Origin: Lentzea sp. NEAU-D7
GTDB lineage: Bacteria; Actinomycetota; Actinomycetes; Mycobacteriales; Pseudonocardiaceae
Assembly (NCBI RefSeq): GCF_026242055.1
Contig: NZ_JAPJDL010000026.1
Span: 51,711-115,710 of the forward strand
DNA: 64,000 nucleotides
Direction: 5' to 3'
The position numbers and the translations under genes are program-made. The notes under the pieces were generated by a model. That model made no database searches. It worked only from the letters and a program-made list of their open reading frames with translations, and was not told the DNA's origin. Shown in pieces: positions 1-8,334 of the stretch (the stretch's first letter is position 1; each line of letters starts with the position of its first letter).

Positions 1-950
1 AGCGGGTACCCGGCCCCTCGCGCCGCGGCGCCCACCCCCGCCTGGAACCGGGTCTGCGCGCCCAGCTCGTCCATCAACCGGTGCAGCCGCCGCTGGAACG
101 TCCGATAGCTCAGCCCGAGCTGCTTCGCGATGCTGCGGTCCGGCAGTCCGGTGGCCAGCAACGCGAGCAGGCGCGCGTCCTCGATCGAGATCTCGGTGCT
201 CGCGGGCTGCCCCGGCAACGCCAGCGGCACCGCGTCGTCCCACAGCCTGGCGAACAACGCCCCGAGCGAGTCGAGCAACGCCGACCGGTGCACGATCACC
301 GCGCTCTCCAGCGTCGTCTCCGTGCTGTGCAGCGGGATGAGCCCCAGATGGGCGTCCGCCAGGATCATCTTCGTCGGCGCGACGGCGACCACCCGCGCCT
401 CCTCCCCCAGCGACAGCCCCATCTCCAGGTCGGCGCGCAGGTCGTGCAGCTCCAGCGCCTGGCGCTCGTAGATCCCGCGGAACCGGATGCCGCGGTTCAG
501 CAGCTCCTCCTCCACCGGGTGCAGGGACGTGGGCGCCTTGGCGTAGGGCGGCTTGTCCACGAAGCAGACCTCCCGCCGGGCGGTGCGCATGACCTGGTCG
601 ACGCGCCGCGAGATCGCCTCGGCCCCGTGCACGACCTCGACGAGGTCGGCGGGCGCGCGCACGCCGGCCGCGCGTTCGTACCGGACCTGCAGCTCGCCTG
701 CCAGCAGCCGGTCACGCCGCAGGTCGTCCTCCCGGCGCAGGAAGTGCATGGCGAGCGCGACGTCCGGGGCCACGGCCGTGTGCAGCCCGTTGACCTGGTG
801 GACGAACCCCAGCTCCGTCAACGACCTCAGCACGCCGAGGACGTCCGGCTCGTCCAGGTCCGTGGCGAGGCGGAGCTCGGCCAGGCCGAGCTGGTAGGCG
901 TCCACGAGCACCTCGTACACCGCGAACTCCGCCGGGCGCAATCCGAGCAC
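1..950 (-). CDS. LuxR-type HTH transcriptional regulator with TrmB-like N-terminus (3' end off the window)
   Basis: The reading frame is open from a GTG at 950 to the left edge, so the protein is cut at its C-terminus. The N-terminus (LGLRPAEFAVYEVLV) resembles the TrmB-like winged helix found in actinobacterial regulators. The middle holds a PLD-like sensor region (RTARREVCFVDKPPY). Near the left edge is a LuxR-type helix-turn-helix (EDARLLALLATGLPDRSIAK, then QLGLSYRTFQRRL). Such proteins are DNA-binding regulators, often next to biosynthetic genes; the ligand is unknown. No clear ribosome binding site precedes the GTG, so the exact start is uncertain. It is co-directional with the MarR gene upstream, with about 135 bp between them. 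Confidence 0.75.
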   Translation of the reverse strand, partial: MLGLRPAEFAVYEVLVDAYQLGLAELRLATDLDEPDVLGVLRSLTELGFVHQVNGLHTAVAPDVALAMHFLRREDDLRRDRLLAGELQVRYERAAGVRAPADLVEVVHGAEAISRRVDQVMRTARREVCFVDKPPYAKAPTSLHPVEEELLNRGIRFRGIYERQALELHDLRADLEMGLSLGEEARVVAVAPTKMILADAHLGLIPLHSTETTLESAVIVHRSALLDSLGALFARLWDDAVPLALPGQPASTEISIEDARLLALLATGLPDRSIAKQLGLSYRTFQRRLHRLMDELGAQTRFQAGVGAAARGAGYP

Positions 951-1085
951 GCGAGCAGTATGCCGACTTCGGGCACGCGTTGACGCGGGGCCATCACGAA
1001 CGTGACGACCGCGAAGCCGAGCATCAAGAACGCGAACGGCACCACGTTCACCGGCGTGAGGATCAACGGCAGGGAGGTCTGACGC

Positions 1086-1544
1086 TCACTCCCGGACGAG
1101 GTGCGCCTGGAGGTCGTCCACGAACCGGCCGAGCAACCGGCCGAACGCGGCCTTGTCCTCCTCGGACCAGTCGGCGACGGCGTCGGCGAACCAGCCGAGG
1201 ACGGCCTCGAGGTACCGCCCGGCCGCCGCCGCACCCTGCTCCGTGAGCTCGACCAGACGCGCGCGCTGGTCGTCGGGGTCGGTGACGCGGCGGACCAGAT
1301 CGGCGCGCTCCAGGTCGTGCAGGTGCCTCGTGACGTGCGGGCCGACGACCTGCATCCGCGCGGCGATCTCCCCCACCCGCAACGGCCGGTCGGCCATGCG
1401 CAGGGTGATGAGCACGGTCAGGGCCGGGCGGTCGATCCGGAGGCCGACGTGCTCCATCGCCCGCTCGACCAGCTGGCTGCGGTTGAGCACGGTGCCCAGT
1501 TGCATCAGTTGCGGCAGCATCGCCGCAGGGTCCAGCCCGCTCAT
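1086..1544 (-). CDS. MarR family transcriptional regulator
   Basis: A 152-residue MarR-type winged-helix repressor. The recognition region runs through residues 50-95 (RVGEIAARMQVVGPHVTRHL followed by DLERADLVRR) and the wing carries the family pattern DPDDQRARLVELTEQG. It is transcribed divergently from the FAD monooxygenase gene at 1654, the usual arrangement for a MarR repressor controlling a neighbouring redox or detoxification enzyme and itself. A perfect 15-nt palindrome lies 14-28 nt upstream of its ATG. AGGTG before the ATG serves as ribosome binding site. Ligand unknown, plausibly the substrate of the neighbouring monooxygenase. Confidence 0.9.
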   Translation of the reverse strand: MSGLDPAAMLPQLMQLGTVLNRSQLVERAMEHVGLRIDRPALTVLITLRMADRPLRVGEIAARMQVVGPHVTRHLHDLERADLVRRVTDPDDQRARLVELTEQGAAAAGRYLEAVLGWFADAVADWSEEDKAAFGRLLGRFVDDLQAHLVRE

Positions 1545-1557
1545 CTCACACCTTACT

Positions 1558-1572
1558 TACCTAACTTAGGTA
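1558..1572. promoter_or_regulatory. Palindromic operator between MarR and monooxygenase genes
   Basis: TACCTAACTTAGGTA is a perfect 7-1-7 inverted repeat in the divergent promoter region. A second copy of its half-site, TACCTAAG, lies at 1627-1634, 20 nt before the monooxygenase start. Two sites flanking a divergent promoter next to a marR gene fit autoregulation plus control of the flavoenzyme. Binding is inferred. Confidence 0.6.
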
Positions 1573-1653
1573 TATGCTTGCCCTGGTCGCGCATCACCGT
1601 AGCGATCATCGCGATCCGAAAAAGGATACCTAAGTCAGTTATCTGGAGGCATC

Positions 1654-2811
1654 ATGAGCTCGGTCCTGATCTCCGGCGCCAGCATCGCCGGCCCGGCGCT
1701 CGCGTTCTGGCTGCGGCGGCGCGGCTTCGACGTCACCGTCGTCGAGAAGTCCCACACCCTGCGCGGCGGCGGCTACCCCATCGACATCCGCGGCACCGCG
1801 CTGGGCGTGGTCGAGCGGATGGGCCTGCTCCCCCGGCTGCGCGCGGCCCACGTCGACACCCGCCGGATCACGTTCCTCGACGCCGGCGGCGACCAGGTCG
1901 CGTCGGTCCGGCCGGAGTCGCTCACCGGTGGCGGAGGCGACGACCTGGAGGTCCGGCGCGGCGACCTCGCGGAGATCCTCTACGACGTCGTGCGCGACGA
2001 CGTGGAGTTCCTCTTCGACAACACGATCGTCACCATGGACGAGCACTCCGGCGGCGTGGACGTGACGTTCCGCAGCGGCCTCGCACGCACCTACGACCAC
2101 GTGATCGGCGCCGACGGACTGCACTCGGTGGTGCGCGAGCTGACGTTCGGGCCGGAGGAGCAGTTCCACCGCTACCTCGGCTACTGCTTCGCGGGCTTCA
2201 CGCTCCCCAACCACCTCGGCCTCACGCAGGAAGCCGTGATGTGGAACGAACCCGGCCGCGCCGCCGCGCTGTACGCCGTCGGTGCGAACGAGACGGTGCA
2301 CGGCTTCCTGAGCTTCGCGCGCGCCGAGGCGCCGTTCCGCGCGTTCCGCGACCCGCAGGCCCAGCGAGACCTCGTGGCGGAGGTGTTCGCCGGTGACGGC
2401 TGGGAGGTGCCGGGGCTGGTCGAGGCGATGCACGGGGCCGACGACCTGTTCTTCGACACGGTCAGCCAGATCCGCATGCCGCGCTGGTCGTCCGGTCGCG
2501 TCGCCCTGGCCGGGGACGCCGCGCACGCCCCGTCGTTCCTGACCGGGCAGGGGTCGAGCCTCGCGCTGGTCGGCGCCTACGTGCTGGCGGGCACCATGAG
2601 CGACTTCGGGGCGTACGAGCGCACGATCCGGCCGTTCGTCGAGGCGAACCAGAACCTGGTCGACGTCGGCAACGCGGAGCTGTTCCCCGGCACCCCCGAG
2701 GCGCTGGCCGCGCGCAACGCCGCCCTGCGCTCGCGCGAGACGATGCCCGCCGAAGCCGCCCGGCCCGAGCACTCCGCGCTGACCCTCCCGGAGTTCGAAC
2801 CGCGTGCGTGA
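1654..2811 (+). CDS. FAD-dependent monooxygenase (PHBH/TetX-like)
   Basis: A 385-residue class A flavoprotein monooxygenase, predicted to hydroxylate a small aromatic or polyketide-like substrate with NAD(P)H and O2. The N-terminal dinucleotide fold has the motif GASIAGPALAF (8-18); the DG motif is VIGADG (about 150-155); the FAD-ribityl GD motif is LAGDAAHAPSFLTGQG (about 285-300). GGAGG at 1645-1649 precedes the ATG. The protein resembles small cytosolic TetX/rifampicin-monooxygenase-type enzymes without the C-terminal thioredoxin-like domain. Its stop codon lies in the first unit of the 75-bp repeat array downstream. Substrate unknown; the divergent MarR suggests it is induced by the compound it modifies. 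Confidence 0.88.
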   Translation: MSSVLISGASIAGPALAFWLRRRGFDVTVVEKSHTLRGGGYPIDIRGTALGVVERMGLLPRLRAAHVDTRRITFLDAGGDQVASVRPESLTGGGGDDLEVRRGDLAEILYDVVRDDVEFLFDNTIVTMDEHSGGVDVTFRSGLARTYDHVIGADGLHSVVRELTFGPEEQFHRYLGYCFAGFTLPNHLGLTQEAVMWNEPGRAAALYAVGANETVHGFLSFARAEAPFRAFRDPQAQRDLVAEVFAGDGWEVPGLVEAMHGADDLFFDTVSQIRMPRWSSGRVALAGDAAHAPSFLTGQGSSLALVGAYVLAGTMSDFGAYERTIRPFVEANQNLVDVGNAELFPGTPEALAARNAALRSRETMPAEAARPEHSALTLPEFEPRA

Positions 2812-3340
2812 GTTCAACCCCCAGACGAACCACCGCCGTCTACCCCTTGACGCCGACGCTGCCGAACTCCAAGTCACGCATGTGAGTTCAACTTCCCGAC
2901 GAACTCACCGCCGTCTGCCACTCCACGCCTCCCCTCCCGGCCTCCGAGCTGCGCGCGTGAGTTCAACCTCCCGACGAACTCACCGCGGCCTGCCACTCCA
3001 CGCCACCCCTCCCGGACTCCAAGTCACGCGCGTGAGTTCAACTTCCCGACGAACTCACCGCGGCCTGCCACTCCACGCCACCCCTCCCGGACTCCAAGTC
3101 ACGCGCGTGAGTTCAACTTCCCGACGAACTCACCGCCGTCTGCCACTCCACGCCACCCCTCCCGAACCCCGAGTCGCGCGCGTGAGTTCAACTTCCCGAC
3201 GAACTCACCGCCGTCTGCCACTCCACGCCACCCCTCCCGAACCCCGAGTCGCGCGCGTGAGTTCAACTTCCCGACGAACTCACCGCCATCTGCCACTCCA
3301 CGCCGACCCTCCCGGAGTCGAGTCGCACGTGTGAGTTCGT
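2808..3340. repeat. 75-bp tandem repeat array, each unit with an 8-bp hairpin
   Basis: Unit starts marked by GTGAGTTC fall at 2808, 2882, 2957, 3032, 3107, 3182, 3257 and 3331, a period of 74-75 bp. Six central units (2882-3257) contain GTGAGTTC, an 11-nt spacer, then GAACTCAC, a perfect 8-bp inverted repeat, followed by a conserved C-rich segment (CCGCCGTCTGCCACTCCACG). Because 75 is a multiple of three, reading frames stay open on both strands (25-residue repeats), but no frame has a credible start or ribosome binding site. First and last units are degenerate. Possible roles: REP-like transcript 3'-end structures behind the monooxygenase gene, or a protein-binding array. Confidence 0.9.
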
Positions 3341-3400
3341 GTCGGTCGTCCGGTCGCCTCTTCGGGTCAACCGCCGAAGGCGATTCGGCCCGAAGCGGCG

Positions 3401-3461
3401 GCCCCCCCCGCCCCCCCCGCGCCCCCCCCCCGCCCCCCCCGCGCCCCCCCCCCCCCCCCCC
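3401..3461. other. Poly-C tract (probable assembly artefact) fused to a partial repeat unit
   Basis: About 60 nt consist almost only of C with scattered G. Immediately after, 3461-3489 resumes inside a copy of the 75-bp repeat (ACTTCCCGACGAACTCACCG), whose left hairpin arm is replaced by the C run. This looks like an unresolved or low-quality base-called section of the repeat array. A similar tract occurs at 53090-53140. Confidence 0.7.
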
Positions 3462-3573
3462 ACTTCCCGACGAACTCACCGCCGTCTGCGAAGCAGCGGC
3501 CATGAACACAGCCATAAAACACAGACAGCTCGCCCACAGGCGGCTCACAGGATTCGGCCGCAGTCTGGGTCGC

Positions 3574-4371
3574 ATGACGGACAACCACGACCGCGGCCTC
3601 CAGTTCGACCTCGCCACGCTCATCGGGCGCCGGCGGGCGCTGTCGCTGCTCGGCGGCGCAGGCCTCACGCTCGTGGCCTGCGCCCCGTCGACCACCACCG
3701 CGACCCCGACCACCACCGGCTCCGCCACGACAGCCGACGGCTCGCCGCTGGAGACCATCCCCGAGGAGACCGCCGGCCCGTACCCCGGCGACGGTTCCAA
3801 CGGCCCGAACGCGTTGACGCAGAGCGGAATCGTGCGTTCGGACATCCGTTCCAGCTTCGGTTCGTCGAGCCGCACGGCCGAGGGCGTGCGGCTGACGATC
3901 GACCTGACGGTCCAGAAGGACGACGGCAAGCCGTTCGCGGGCGCCGCGGTCTACCTGTGGCACTGCGACATCAACGGCGACTACTCGATGTACTCGGACC
4001 GCGTGAAGAACGAGAACTTCCTGCGCGGGGTCCAGGAGGCCGACGCGTCCGGCGGGCTGACCTTCGTCAGCGTCTTCCCCGGCGCGTATGCGGGGCGCTG
4101 GCCGCACATCCACTTCGAGGTCTACCCGAGCCTCGCCGAGGCGACCAAGGCAGGCAACAAGATCACGACCTCGCAGCTCGCGTTGCCCGAGACGACGTGC
4201 AAGGAGGTCTACGGCACGGCCGGGTACACGCAGAGCGTGCAGAACATGTCGCGCACTTCTTTGAAGCAGGACATGGTGTTCCGCGACGGCGTCGACCACC
4301 AGATGGCGACGGTGTCGGGTGACGTCCAGTCCGGCTACACCGCCTCACTGACCTTCGCGGTGGAGGGCTAG
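3574..4371 (+). CDS. Secreted intradiol ring-cleavage dioxygenase-like lipoprotein
   Basis: A 265-residue protein with a signal region containing RRR, a hydrophobic stretch and a lipobox-like LVAC at about residues 29-32, so probably an exported (possibly Tat) lipoprotein. The mature part has the intradiol dioxygenase core: YLWHCDINGDYSMY (127-140) and GRWPHIHFEVY with the His-x-His pair at 178 and 180. Family members use two Tyr and two His as Fe(III) ligands; Y137, Y172, H178 and H180 are the candidates. Such extracellular proteins are often annotated protocatechuate 3,4-dioxygenase beta-subunit-like, with unproven activity. An in-frame ATG at 3502 would add 24 residues; 3574 places the signal better. 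The 3' end overlaps the convergent PucR gene by 27 bp. Confidence 0.82.
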   Translation: MTDNHDRGLQFDLATLIGRRRALSLLGGAGLTLVACAPSTTTATPTTTGSATTADGSPLETIPEETAGPYPGDGSNGPNALTQSGIVRSDIRSSFGSSSRTAEGVRLTIDLTVQKDDGKPFAGAAVYLWHCDINGDYSMYSDRVKNENFLRGVQEADASGGLTFVSVFPGAYAGRWPHIHFEVYPSLAEATKAGNKITTSQLALPETTCKEVYGTAGYTQSVQNMSRTSLKQDMVFRDGVDHQMATVSGDVQSGYTASLTFAVEG

Positions 4372-5607
4372 CCACAACTCCGCGCGCAGGCCGGGTGAGT
4401 CGAGCGAGCGGTTCAACGCCTGCTCGGCGCGGCGCACCCGGTTGCGCAGCGTGTGCCGGTGCACGCCCAGCTCCGTCGCCGCCGGGTCCCACGCGCCGTG
4501 GTGCGCCAGCCACACCCGGAGCGTCGCACGGGTTTCCGCGTCGAGAGGCTTCAGCAACGCTTCCGCGAACCCGTCCGGCAGCGGCAGGTTCCCGGCGAGC
4601 TCCTCGAACGTGCGCAGGCCGGCCTGACGGACCTGGCGGGCCTCGCGGTATCCCCGCGCGACGCCGCTCTGGTCCACTTCGGACGATGCGACACCGTCGA
4701 ACTCGTCGGTGAGCACGACGACATCGCCGTCGTGCTCGGCCCAGAACACGTCCTCGTCGGGTGGTTTGGCAACGAGGAACACCCGGAACCGGCGGGGCAG
4801 CCCGTCGACCGCGAGCCCGGCCAGCAGCATCCGGAACTGGGCGGCGCGGAGTTCCCTCCTGGCCGCGTCGGCGGAGTCGTGCTGGGCGAGCGCGAGGACG
4901 AGCAGCGACGCGGCCGTGTTGACGATCCCCGGATCCGGCCGGGCGGTACCGACCGCCAGGACGCCCCGGGCACGGCTGCCGAGGACCTGGAGGAACACGT
5001 GCACGCCGTCGAGCTCGAACGCGGCGCTGGCCAGGCCGCCCGCTGTCCTCAGCCGGGTCAGCTCGGCGGTCAGGTCCGGGACGAGGCGGGGGTTGTGGGC
5101 GTGCACGGGCTGACCGGCCGCGTCGAGGAGCACGGCCCAGCCGTCGATCCACTGGCCGAGCCGGCGCACCACCGCGCCGACGCCGGACCGGACGGCGGCT
5201 CTGGTGAGGGCGCGCTGGGCTTCGCTGGTCCTGGTCAGCGCCGCGTACTCGTCGGCGGCGAGCGCCTTCGACACGGCCTTGCTGATCGCGATGAACGGCA
5301 CCTCGCGCGGCACCTCGACCAGCCCCAGTCCCGCCTCCGCCGCCGCTCGGACCAGCGCGGGCGGCACGACGTCGTGCCCCACGCCGGTGCCGAAGCCGAG
5401 CCCGACGACTCCCGCGCGCACGAGCCGTTCGACGTAGCCGTCGCGCAGGGCGTTGAGGCCCGTCGTGAGCAGCAGCTCGCCACCCTCCAGGAACGGCGTG
5501 GGGTCGGCGAGCTCCGTGCCGTGCACCCACCCGACCGGCTTCGACAGGTCCCCCGCCAGCACCGGCAACGCCAGCTTCCCCGCCAACTCCCGCACCGTGA
5601 TGGGCAT
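4345..5607 (-). CDS. PucR family transcriptional regulator, likely controller of the GABA genes
   Basis: A 420-residue PucR/CdaR-type regulator. The N-terminal PucR domain starts at once (MPITVREL, then LPVLAGDLSKPVGWVHGTEL); a GGDEF-like middle domain follows; the C-terminus carries the PucR helix-turn-helix (LGVHRHTLRNRVRRAEQALN, about 375-395). It is divergent from gabT with 81 bp between. In Corynebacterium glutamicum a PucR-type regulator (GabR) activates gabTDP, so the position here suggests the same role. TTGTACAA at 5616-5623 in the shared promoter is a small palindrome and overlaps a possible -10 for this gene. The function in GABA control is inferred from neighbourhood. Confidence 0.85.
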   Translation of the reverse strand: MPITVRELAGKLALPVLAGDLSKPVGWVHGTELADPTPFLEGGELLLTTGLNALRDGYVERLVRAGVVGLGFGTGVGHDVVPPALVRAAAEAGLGLVEVPREVPFIAISKAVSKALAADEYAALTRTSEAQRALTRAAVRSGVGAVVRRLGQWIDGWAVLLDAAGQPVHAHNPRLVPDLTAELTRLRTAGGLASAAFELDGVHVFLQVLGSRARGVLAVGTARPDPGIVNTAASLLVLALAQHDSADAARRELRAAQFRMLLAGLAVDGLPRRFRVFLVAKPPDEDVFWAEHDGDVVVLTDEFDGVASSEVDQSGVARGYREARQVRQAGLRTFEELAGNLPLPDGFAEALLKPLDAETRATLRVWLAHHGAWDPAATELGVHRHTLRNRVRRAEQALNRSLDSPGLRAELWLALHREGQ

Positions 5608-5688
5608 GTGCCAATTTGTACAACCTCTGTCGCGAAGAACGCCATTTCAGACACTGCGCAGGCTGCTGACCAGGGCCATGCTGAGCAC

Positions 5689-6972
5689 ATGACCCGACTG
5701 CGAACCGCGATCCCCGGTCCCAAGTCCCTGGAGCTCCAGGCGCGGCGCGGGAACGCCGTCGCCGCCGGGGTCGGCTCGACGCTGCCCGCCTACGTCGACT
5801 CCGCCGACGACGGCCTGCTGATCGACGTCGACGGCAACCAGCTGATCGACCTCGGTTCCGGCATCGCCGTGACGAACGCCGGCAACCCCGCACCCGCCGT
5901 GGCCGAGGCCGTGCACGCGCAGATCGACAGGTTCAGCCACACCTGCTTCATGATCACGCCGTACGAGAGCTACCTCCAGGTCTGCGAGGAGCTGAACGAC
6001 CTGACGCCGGGCGACCACGAGAAGCGGTCGGTGCTGTTCAACTCCGGCGCCGAAGCCGTCGAGAACGCGGTCAAGATCGCCCGGCACGTCACCGGCAGGC
6101 AGGCCGTCGTGGTGTTCGACCACGGCTACCACGGCCGCACGAACCTCACGATGGCGCTGACCGCCAAGAACATGCCGTACAAGCACAGGTTCGGCCCGTT
6201 CGCGCCCGAGGTCTACCGCGTGCCGGGGTCCTACCCGCTGCACGACGGCCTGACCGGCCCCGAAGCGGCGGCCAGGGCGATCGCCGCCGTCGAGAAGCAG
6301 GTGGGCGCGGACAACACCGCCGCCGTCGTGATCGAGCCGATCCAGGGCGAGGGCGGGTTCGTCGAGCCCGCCGAGGGCTTCCTGCCGGCGCTCGCGCGGT
6401 GGTGCCGGGAACGCGGCGTGCTGTTCGTCGCCGACGAGATCCAGACAGGCTTCTGCCGCACCGGTTCGTGGTTCGCGCTCGACCACGAGGGCGTCGTGCC
6501 GGACCTGATCACCACGGCCAAGGGCATCGCGGGCGGGCTGCCGCTCGCCGCCGTCACGGGCCGCGCCGAGATCATGGACGCCGTGCACGTCGGCGGCCTC
6601 GGCGGCACCTACGGCGGCAACCCGGTGGCGTGCGCGGCGGCCCTGGGCGCCATCCGCACGATGCGCGAGCGCGACCTCAACGCCGCCGCACGCCGGATCG
6701 AGGAGACGGTGCTGGGCCGGCTCAGGGCGATCGCGGAGAAGACCGACGTCATCGCGGACATCCGCGGCCGTGGCGCGATGCTCGCCATCGAGTTCACCGA
6801 ACGCACGCCCGACGTCGCCACGCGCGTCGCGAAGGCGTGCCACGAACAGGGTGTCGTCGTGCTGACGTGCGGCACCTACGGCAACGTGATCCGCTTGCTG
6901 CCCCCGCTGGTCATTCCGAACGACCTGCTCGCCGAAGGACTCGACGTGCTCGAAGGAGCTCTGCTCGCATGA
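5689..6972 (+). CDS. gabT: 4-aminobutyrate aminotransferase
   Basis: A 427-residue class III PLP aminotransferase, normal length for GabT. It would transfer the amino group of 4-aminobutyrate to 2-oxoglutarate, giving succinate semialdehyde and glutamate. Visible motifs: SGAEAVENAVKIAR (PLP phosphate cup), DHGYHGRTNLTMALT, VIEPIQGEGG, DEIQTGFCRTG (D249, ring nitrogen) and TTAKGIAGGLP with the Schiff-base lysine K278. Its stop overlaps the start of the next gene (ATGA at 6969-6972), so the two are translationally coupled. Together with the downstream aldehyde dehydrogenase it forms the two-step GABA shunt. A related omega-amino acid could also be the substrate. Confidence 0.92.
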   Translation: MTRLRTAIPGPKSLELQARRGNAVAAGVGSTLPAYVDSADDGLLIDVDGNQLIDLGSGIAVTNAGNPAPAVAEAVHAQIDRFSHTCFMITPYESYLQVCEELNDLTPGDHEKRSVLFNSGAEAVENAVKIARHVTGRQAVVVFDHGYHGRTNLTMALTAKNMPYKHRFGPFAPEVYRVPGSYPLHDGLTGPEAAARAIAAVEKQVGADNTAAVVIEPIQGEGGFVEPAEGFLPALARWCRERGVLFVADEIQTGFCRTGSWFALDHEGVVPDLITTAKGIAGGLPLAAVTGRAEIMDAVHVGGLGGTYGGNPVACAAALGAIRTMRERDLNAAARRIEETVLGRLRAIAEKTDVIADIRGRGAMLAIEFTERTPDVATRVAKACHEQGVVVLTCGTYGNVIRLLPPLVIPNDLLAEGLDVLEGALLA

Positions 6973-8279
6973 CCGACTTCCACACCCCCGAAGACGTCGA
7001 GAACGCCGTCGCGCAGGCGCACGCCGTCGCTGCCGAACTGGCCGCTCTCCCCGCGCACCGCCGTGCGTCCGCTTTGGACCACGTGTCGCGGCGCCTGGCC
7101 GAGCGCGCCGAGGAGTTCGCGCAGGCCATCAACGACGACTCGGGCAAGCCGCTGAAGTGGGCGCGCGTCGAGGTGACCCGCGCTGTCTCCACGTTCCGCT
7201 GGGCGGCGGAGGAGGCCCGCCGGTTCTCCGGTGAGCTGCAGCGCCTCGACACCGACCCGTCCGCCGAGGGCCGCCTCGCGCTGGTCCGCCGGGTGCCGCG
7301 CGGTCCCGTGCTGGGCATCGCGCCGTTCAACTTCCCGCTGAACCTGGTGGCGCACAAGGTGGCGCCCGCGCTGGCCGTCGGCGCGCCGATCGTGCTGAAG
7401 CCCGCGCCCGCCACGCCGAAGGTCGCGTTCCTGCTCGGCGACCTGCTGGCCGAGACCGACCTGCCGCGCGGCGCCTTCGCGGTCCTGCACCTGTCCAATG
7501 AGGACACGGCCGCGCTGGTCGAGGACCCGCGCCTGCCGGTGGTCTCCTTCACCGGGTCCGGCCCGGTCGGCTGGGGCATCAAGGAACGCGTGCCGCGCAA
7601 GCACGTCACGCTGGAACTGGGCGGCAACGCGGCCGCGATCGTCGCCCCCGACTGGCAGGACGTCGAGTTCGCGGCGCAGCGCATCGCCACGTTCGCGATG
7701 TACCAGGCCGGCCAGTCGTGCATCTCGGTGCAGCGCGTCTACGTGCACACCGACGTGTACGACGAGATCTCGGAAGCCGTCGTGCAGCACGTGAACAAGC
7801 TCGACGTGGCGGGCGACGTCGGTCCGTTGATCAACGACGCCGCGGCCGACCGCGTCGAGTCCTGGGTGCGCGAAGCCGGCGCAACGGTCCTGACGGGAGG
7901 AACCCGCGAGGGCCGCACGTATGCACCCACCGTGCTGACCGACGTGCCGGAGGACTCGAAGGTCAACGCCGAGGAGGTGTTCGGCCCGGTCGTGACGCTC
8001 ACGCGGGTGGACAGCGTCGAGGAGGCGTTCGACCGCGTCAACGCGTCCCGGTACGGCCTGCAGGCGGGTCTGTTCACCACGGACGTGCGGCTGGCTTTCC
8101 GCGCGGCGCAACGGCTCCAGGTCGGCGGCGTGATCGTCGGCGACGTGCCGAGCTACCGCGCGGACCAGATGCCGTACGGCGGCGTGAAGGAGTCCGGCAT
8201 CGGCCGGGAGGGCCTGCGGGCGGCGATGGACGACCTCACCGAGCAGCGCGTCCTGGTGCTGACCGGCCTGGAGCTGTGA
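6969..8279 (+). CDS. gabD: Aldehyde dehydrogenase, probable succinate-semialdehyde dehydrogenase
   Basis: A 436-residue NAD(P)-dependent aldehyde dehydrogenase, somewhat shorter than the usual 450-490. Motifs: APFNFPLNLVAHKVAPALAV, cofactor lysine in VLKPAPATP, FTGSGPVGWGI, general base in TLELGGNAA (E216) and catalytic cysteine in GQSCISVQ (C251). It overlaps gabT by 4 nt, and the pair would take GABA to succinate. The sequence type also resembles phosphonoacetaldehyde and glyceraldehyde-3-phosphate-type ALDHs, so the gabD assignment rests mainly on operon position. Confidence 0.85.
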   Translation: MTDFHTPEDVENAVAQAHAVAAELAALPAHRRASALDHVSRRLAERAEEFAQAINDDSGKPLKWARVEVTRAVSTFRWAAEEARRFSGELQRLDTDPSAEGRLALVRRVPRGPVLGIAPFNFPLNLVAHKVAPALAVGAPIVLKPAPATPKVAFLLGDLLAETDLPRGAFAVLHLSNEDTAALVEDPRLPVVSFTGSGPVGWGIKERVPRKHVTLELGGNAAAIVAPDWQDVEFAAQRIATFAMYQAGQSCISVQRVYVHTDVYDEISEAVVQHVNKLDVAGDVGPLINDAAADRVESWVREAGATVLTGGTREGRTYAPTVLTDVPEDSKVNAEEVFGPVVTLTRVDSVEEAFDRVNASRYGLQAGLFTTDVRLAFRAAQRLQVGGVIVGDVPSYRADQMPYGGVKESGIGREGLRAAMDDLTEQRVLVLTGLEL

Positions 8280-8334
8280 CCGGCAGGCGTCCGGCGAACG
8301 GGGCGTTCTTGACGTTCACTGCGATGATTTGCCG

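Noticed and set aside
2882-3330. CRISPR array interpretation of the 75-bp repeats
   Set aside because: Units are contiguous with no unique spacers and there are no cas genes in the window.
3099-3929. Minus-strand Gly-rich frame spanning the 75-bp repeats and the poly-C tract
   Set aside because: Its Gly runs come from the C homopolymer and its 25-residue repeats from the tandem DNA repeat; it overlaps the dioxygenase gene antisense and has no start signal.
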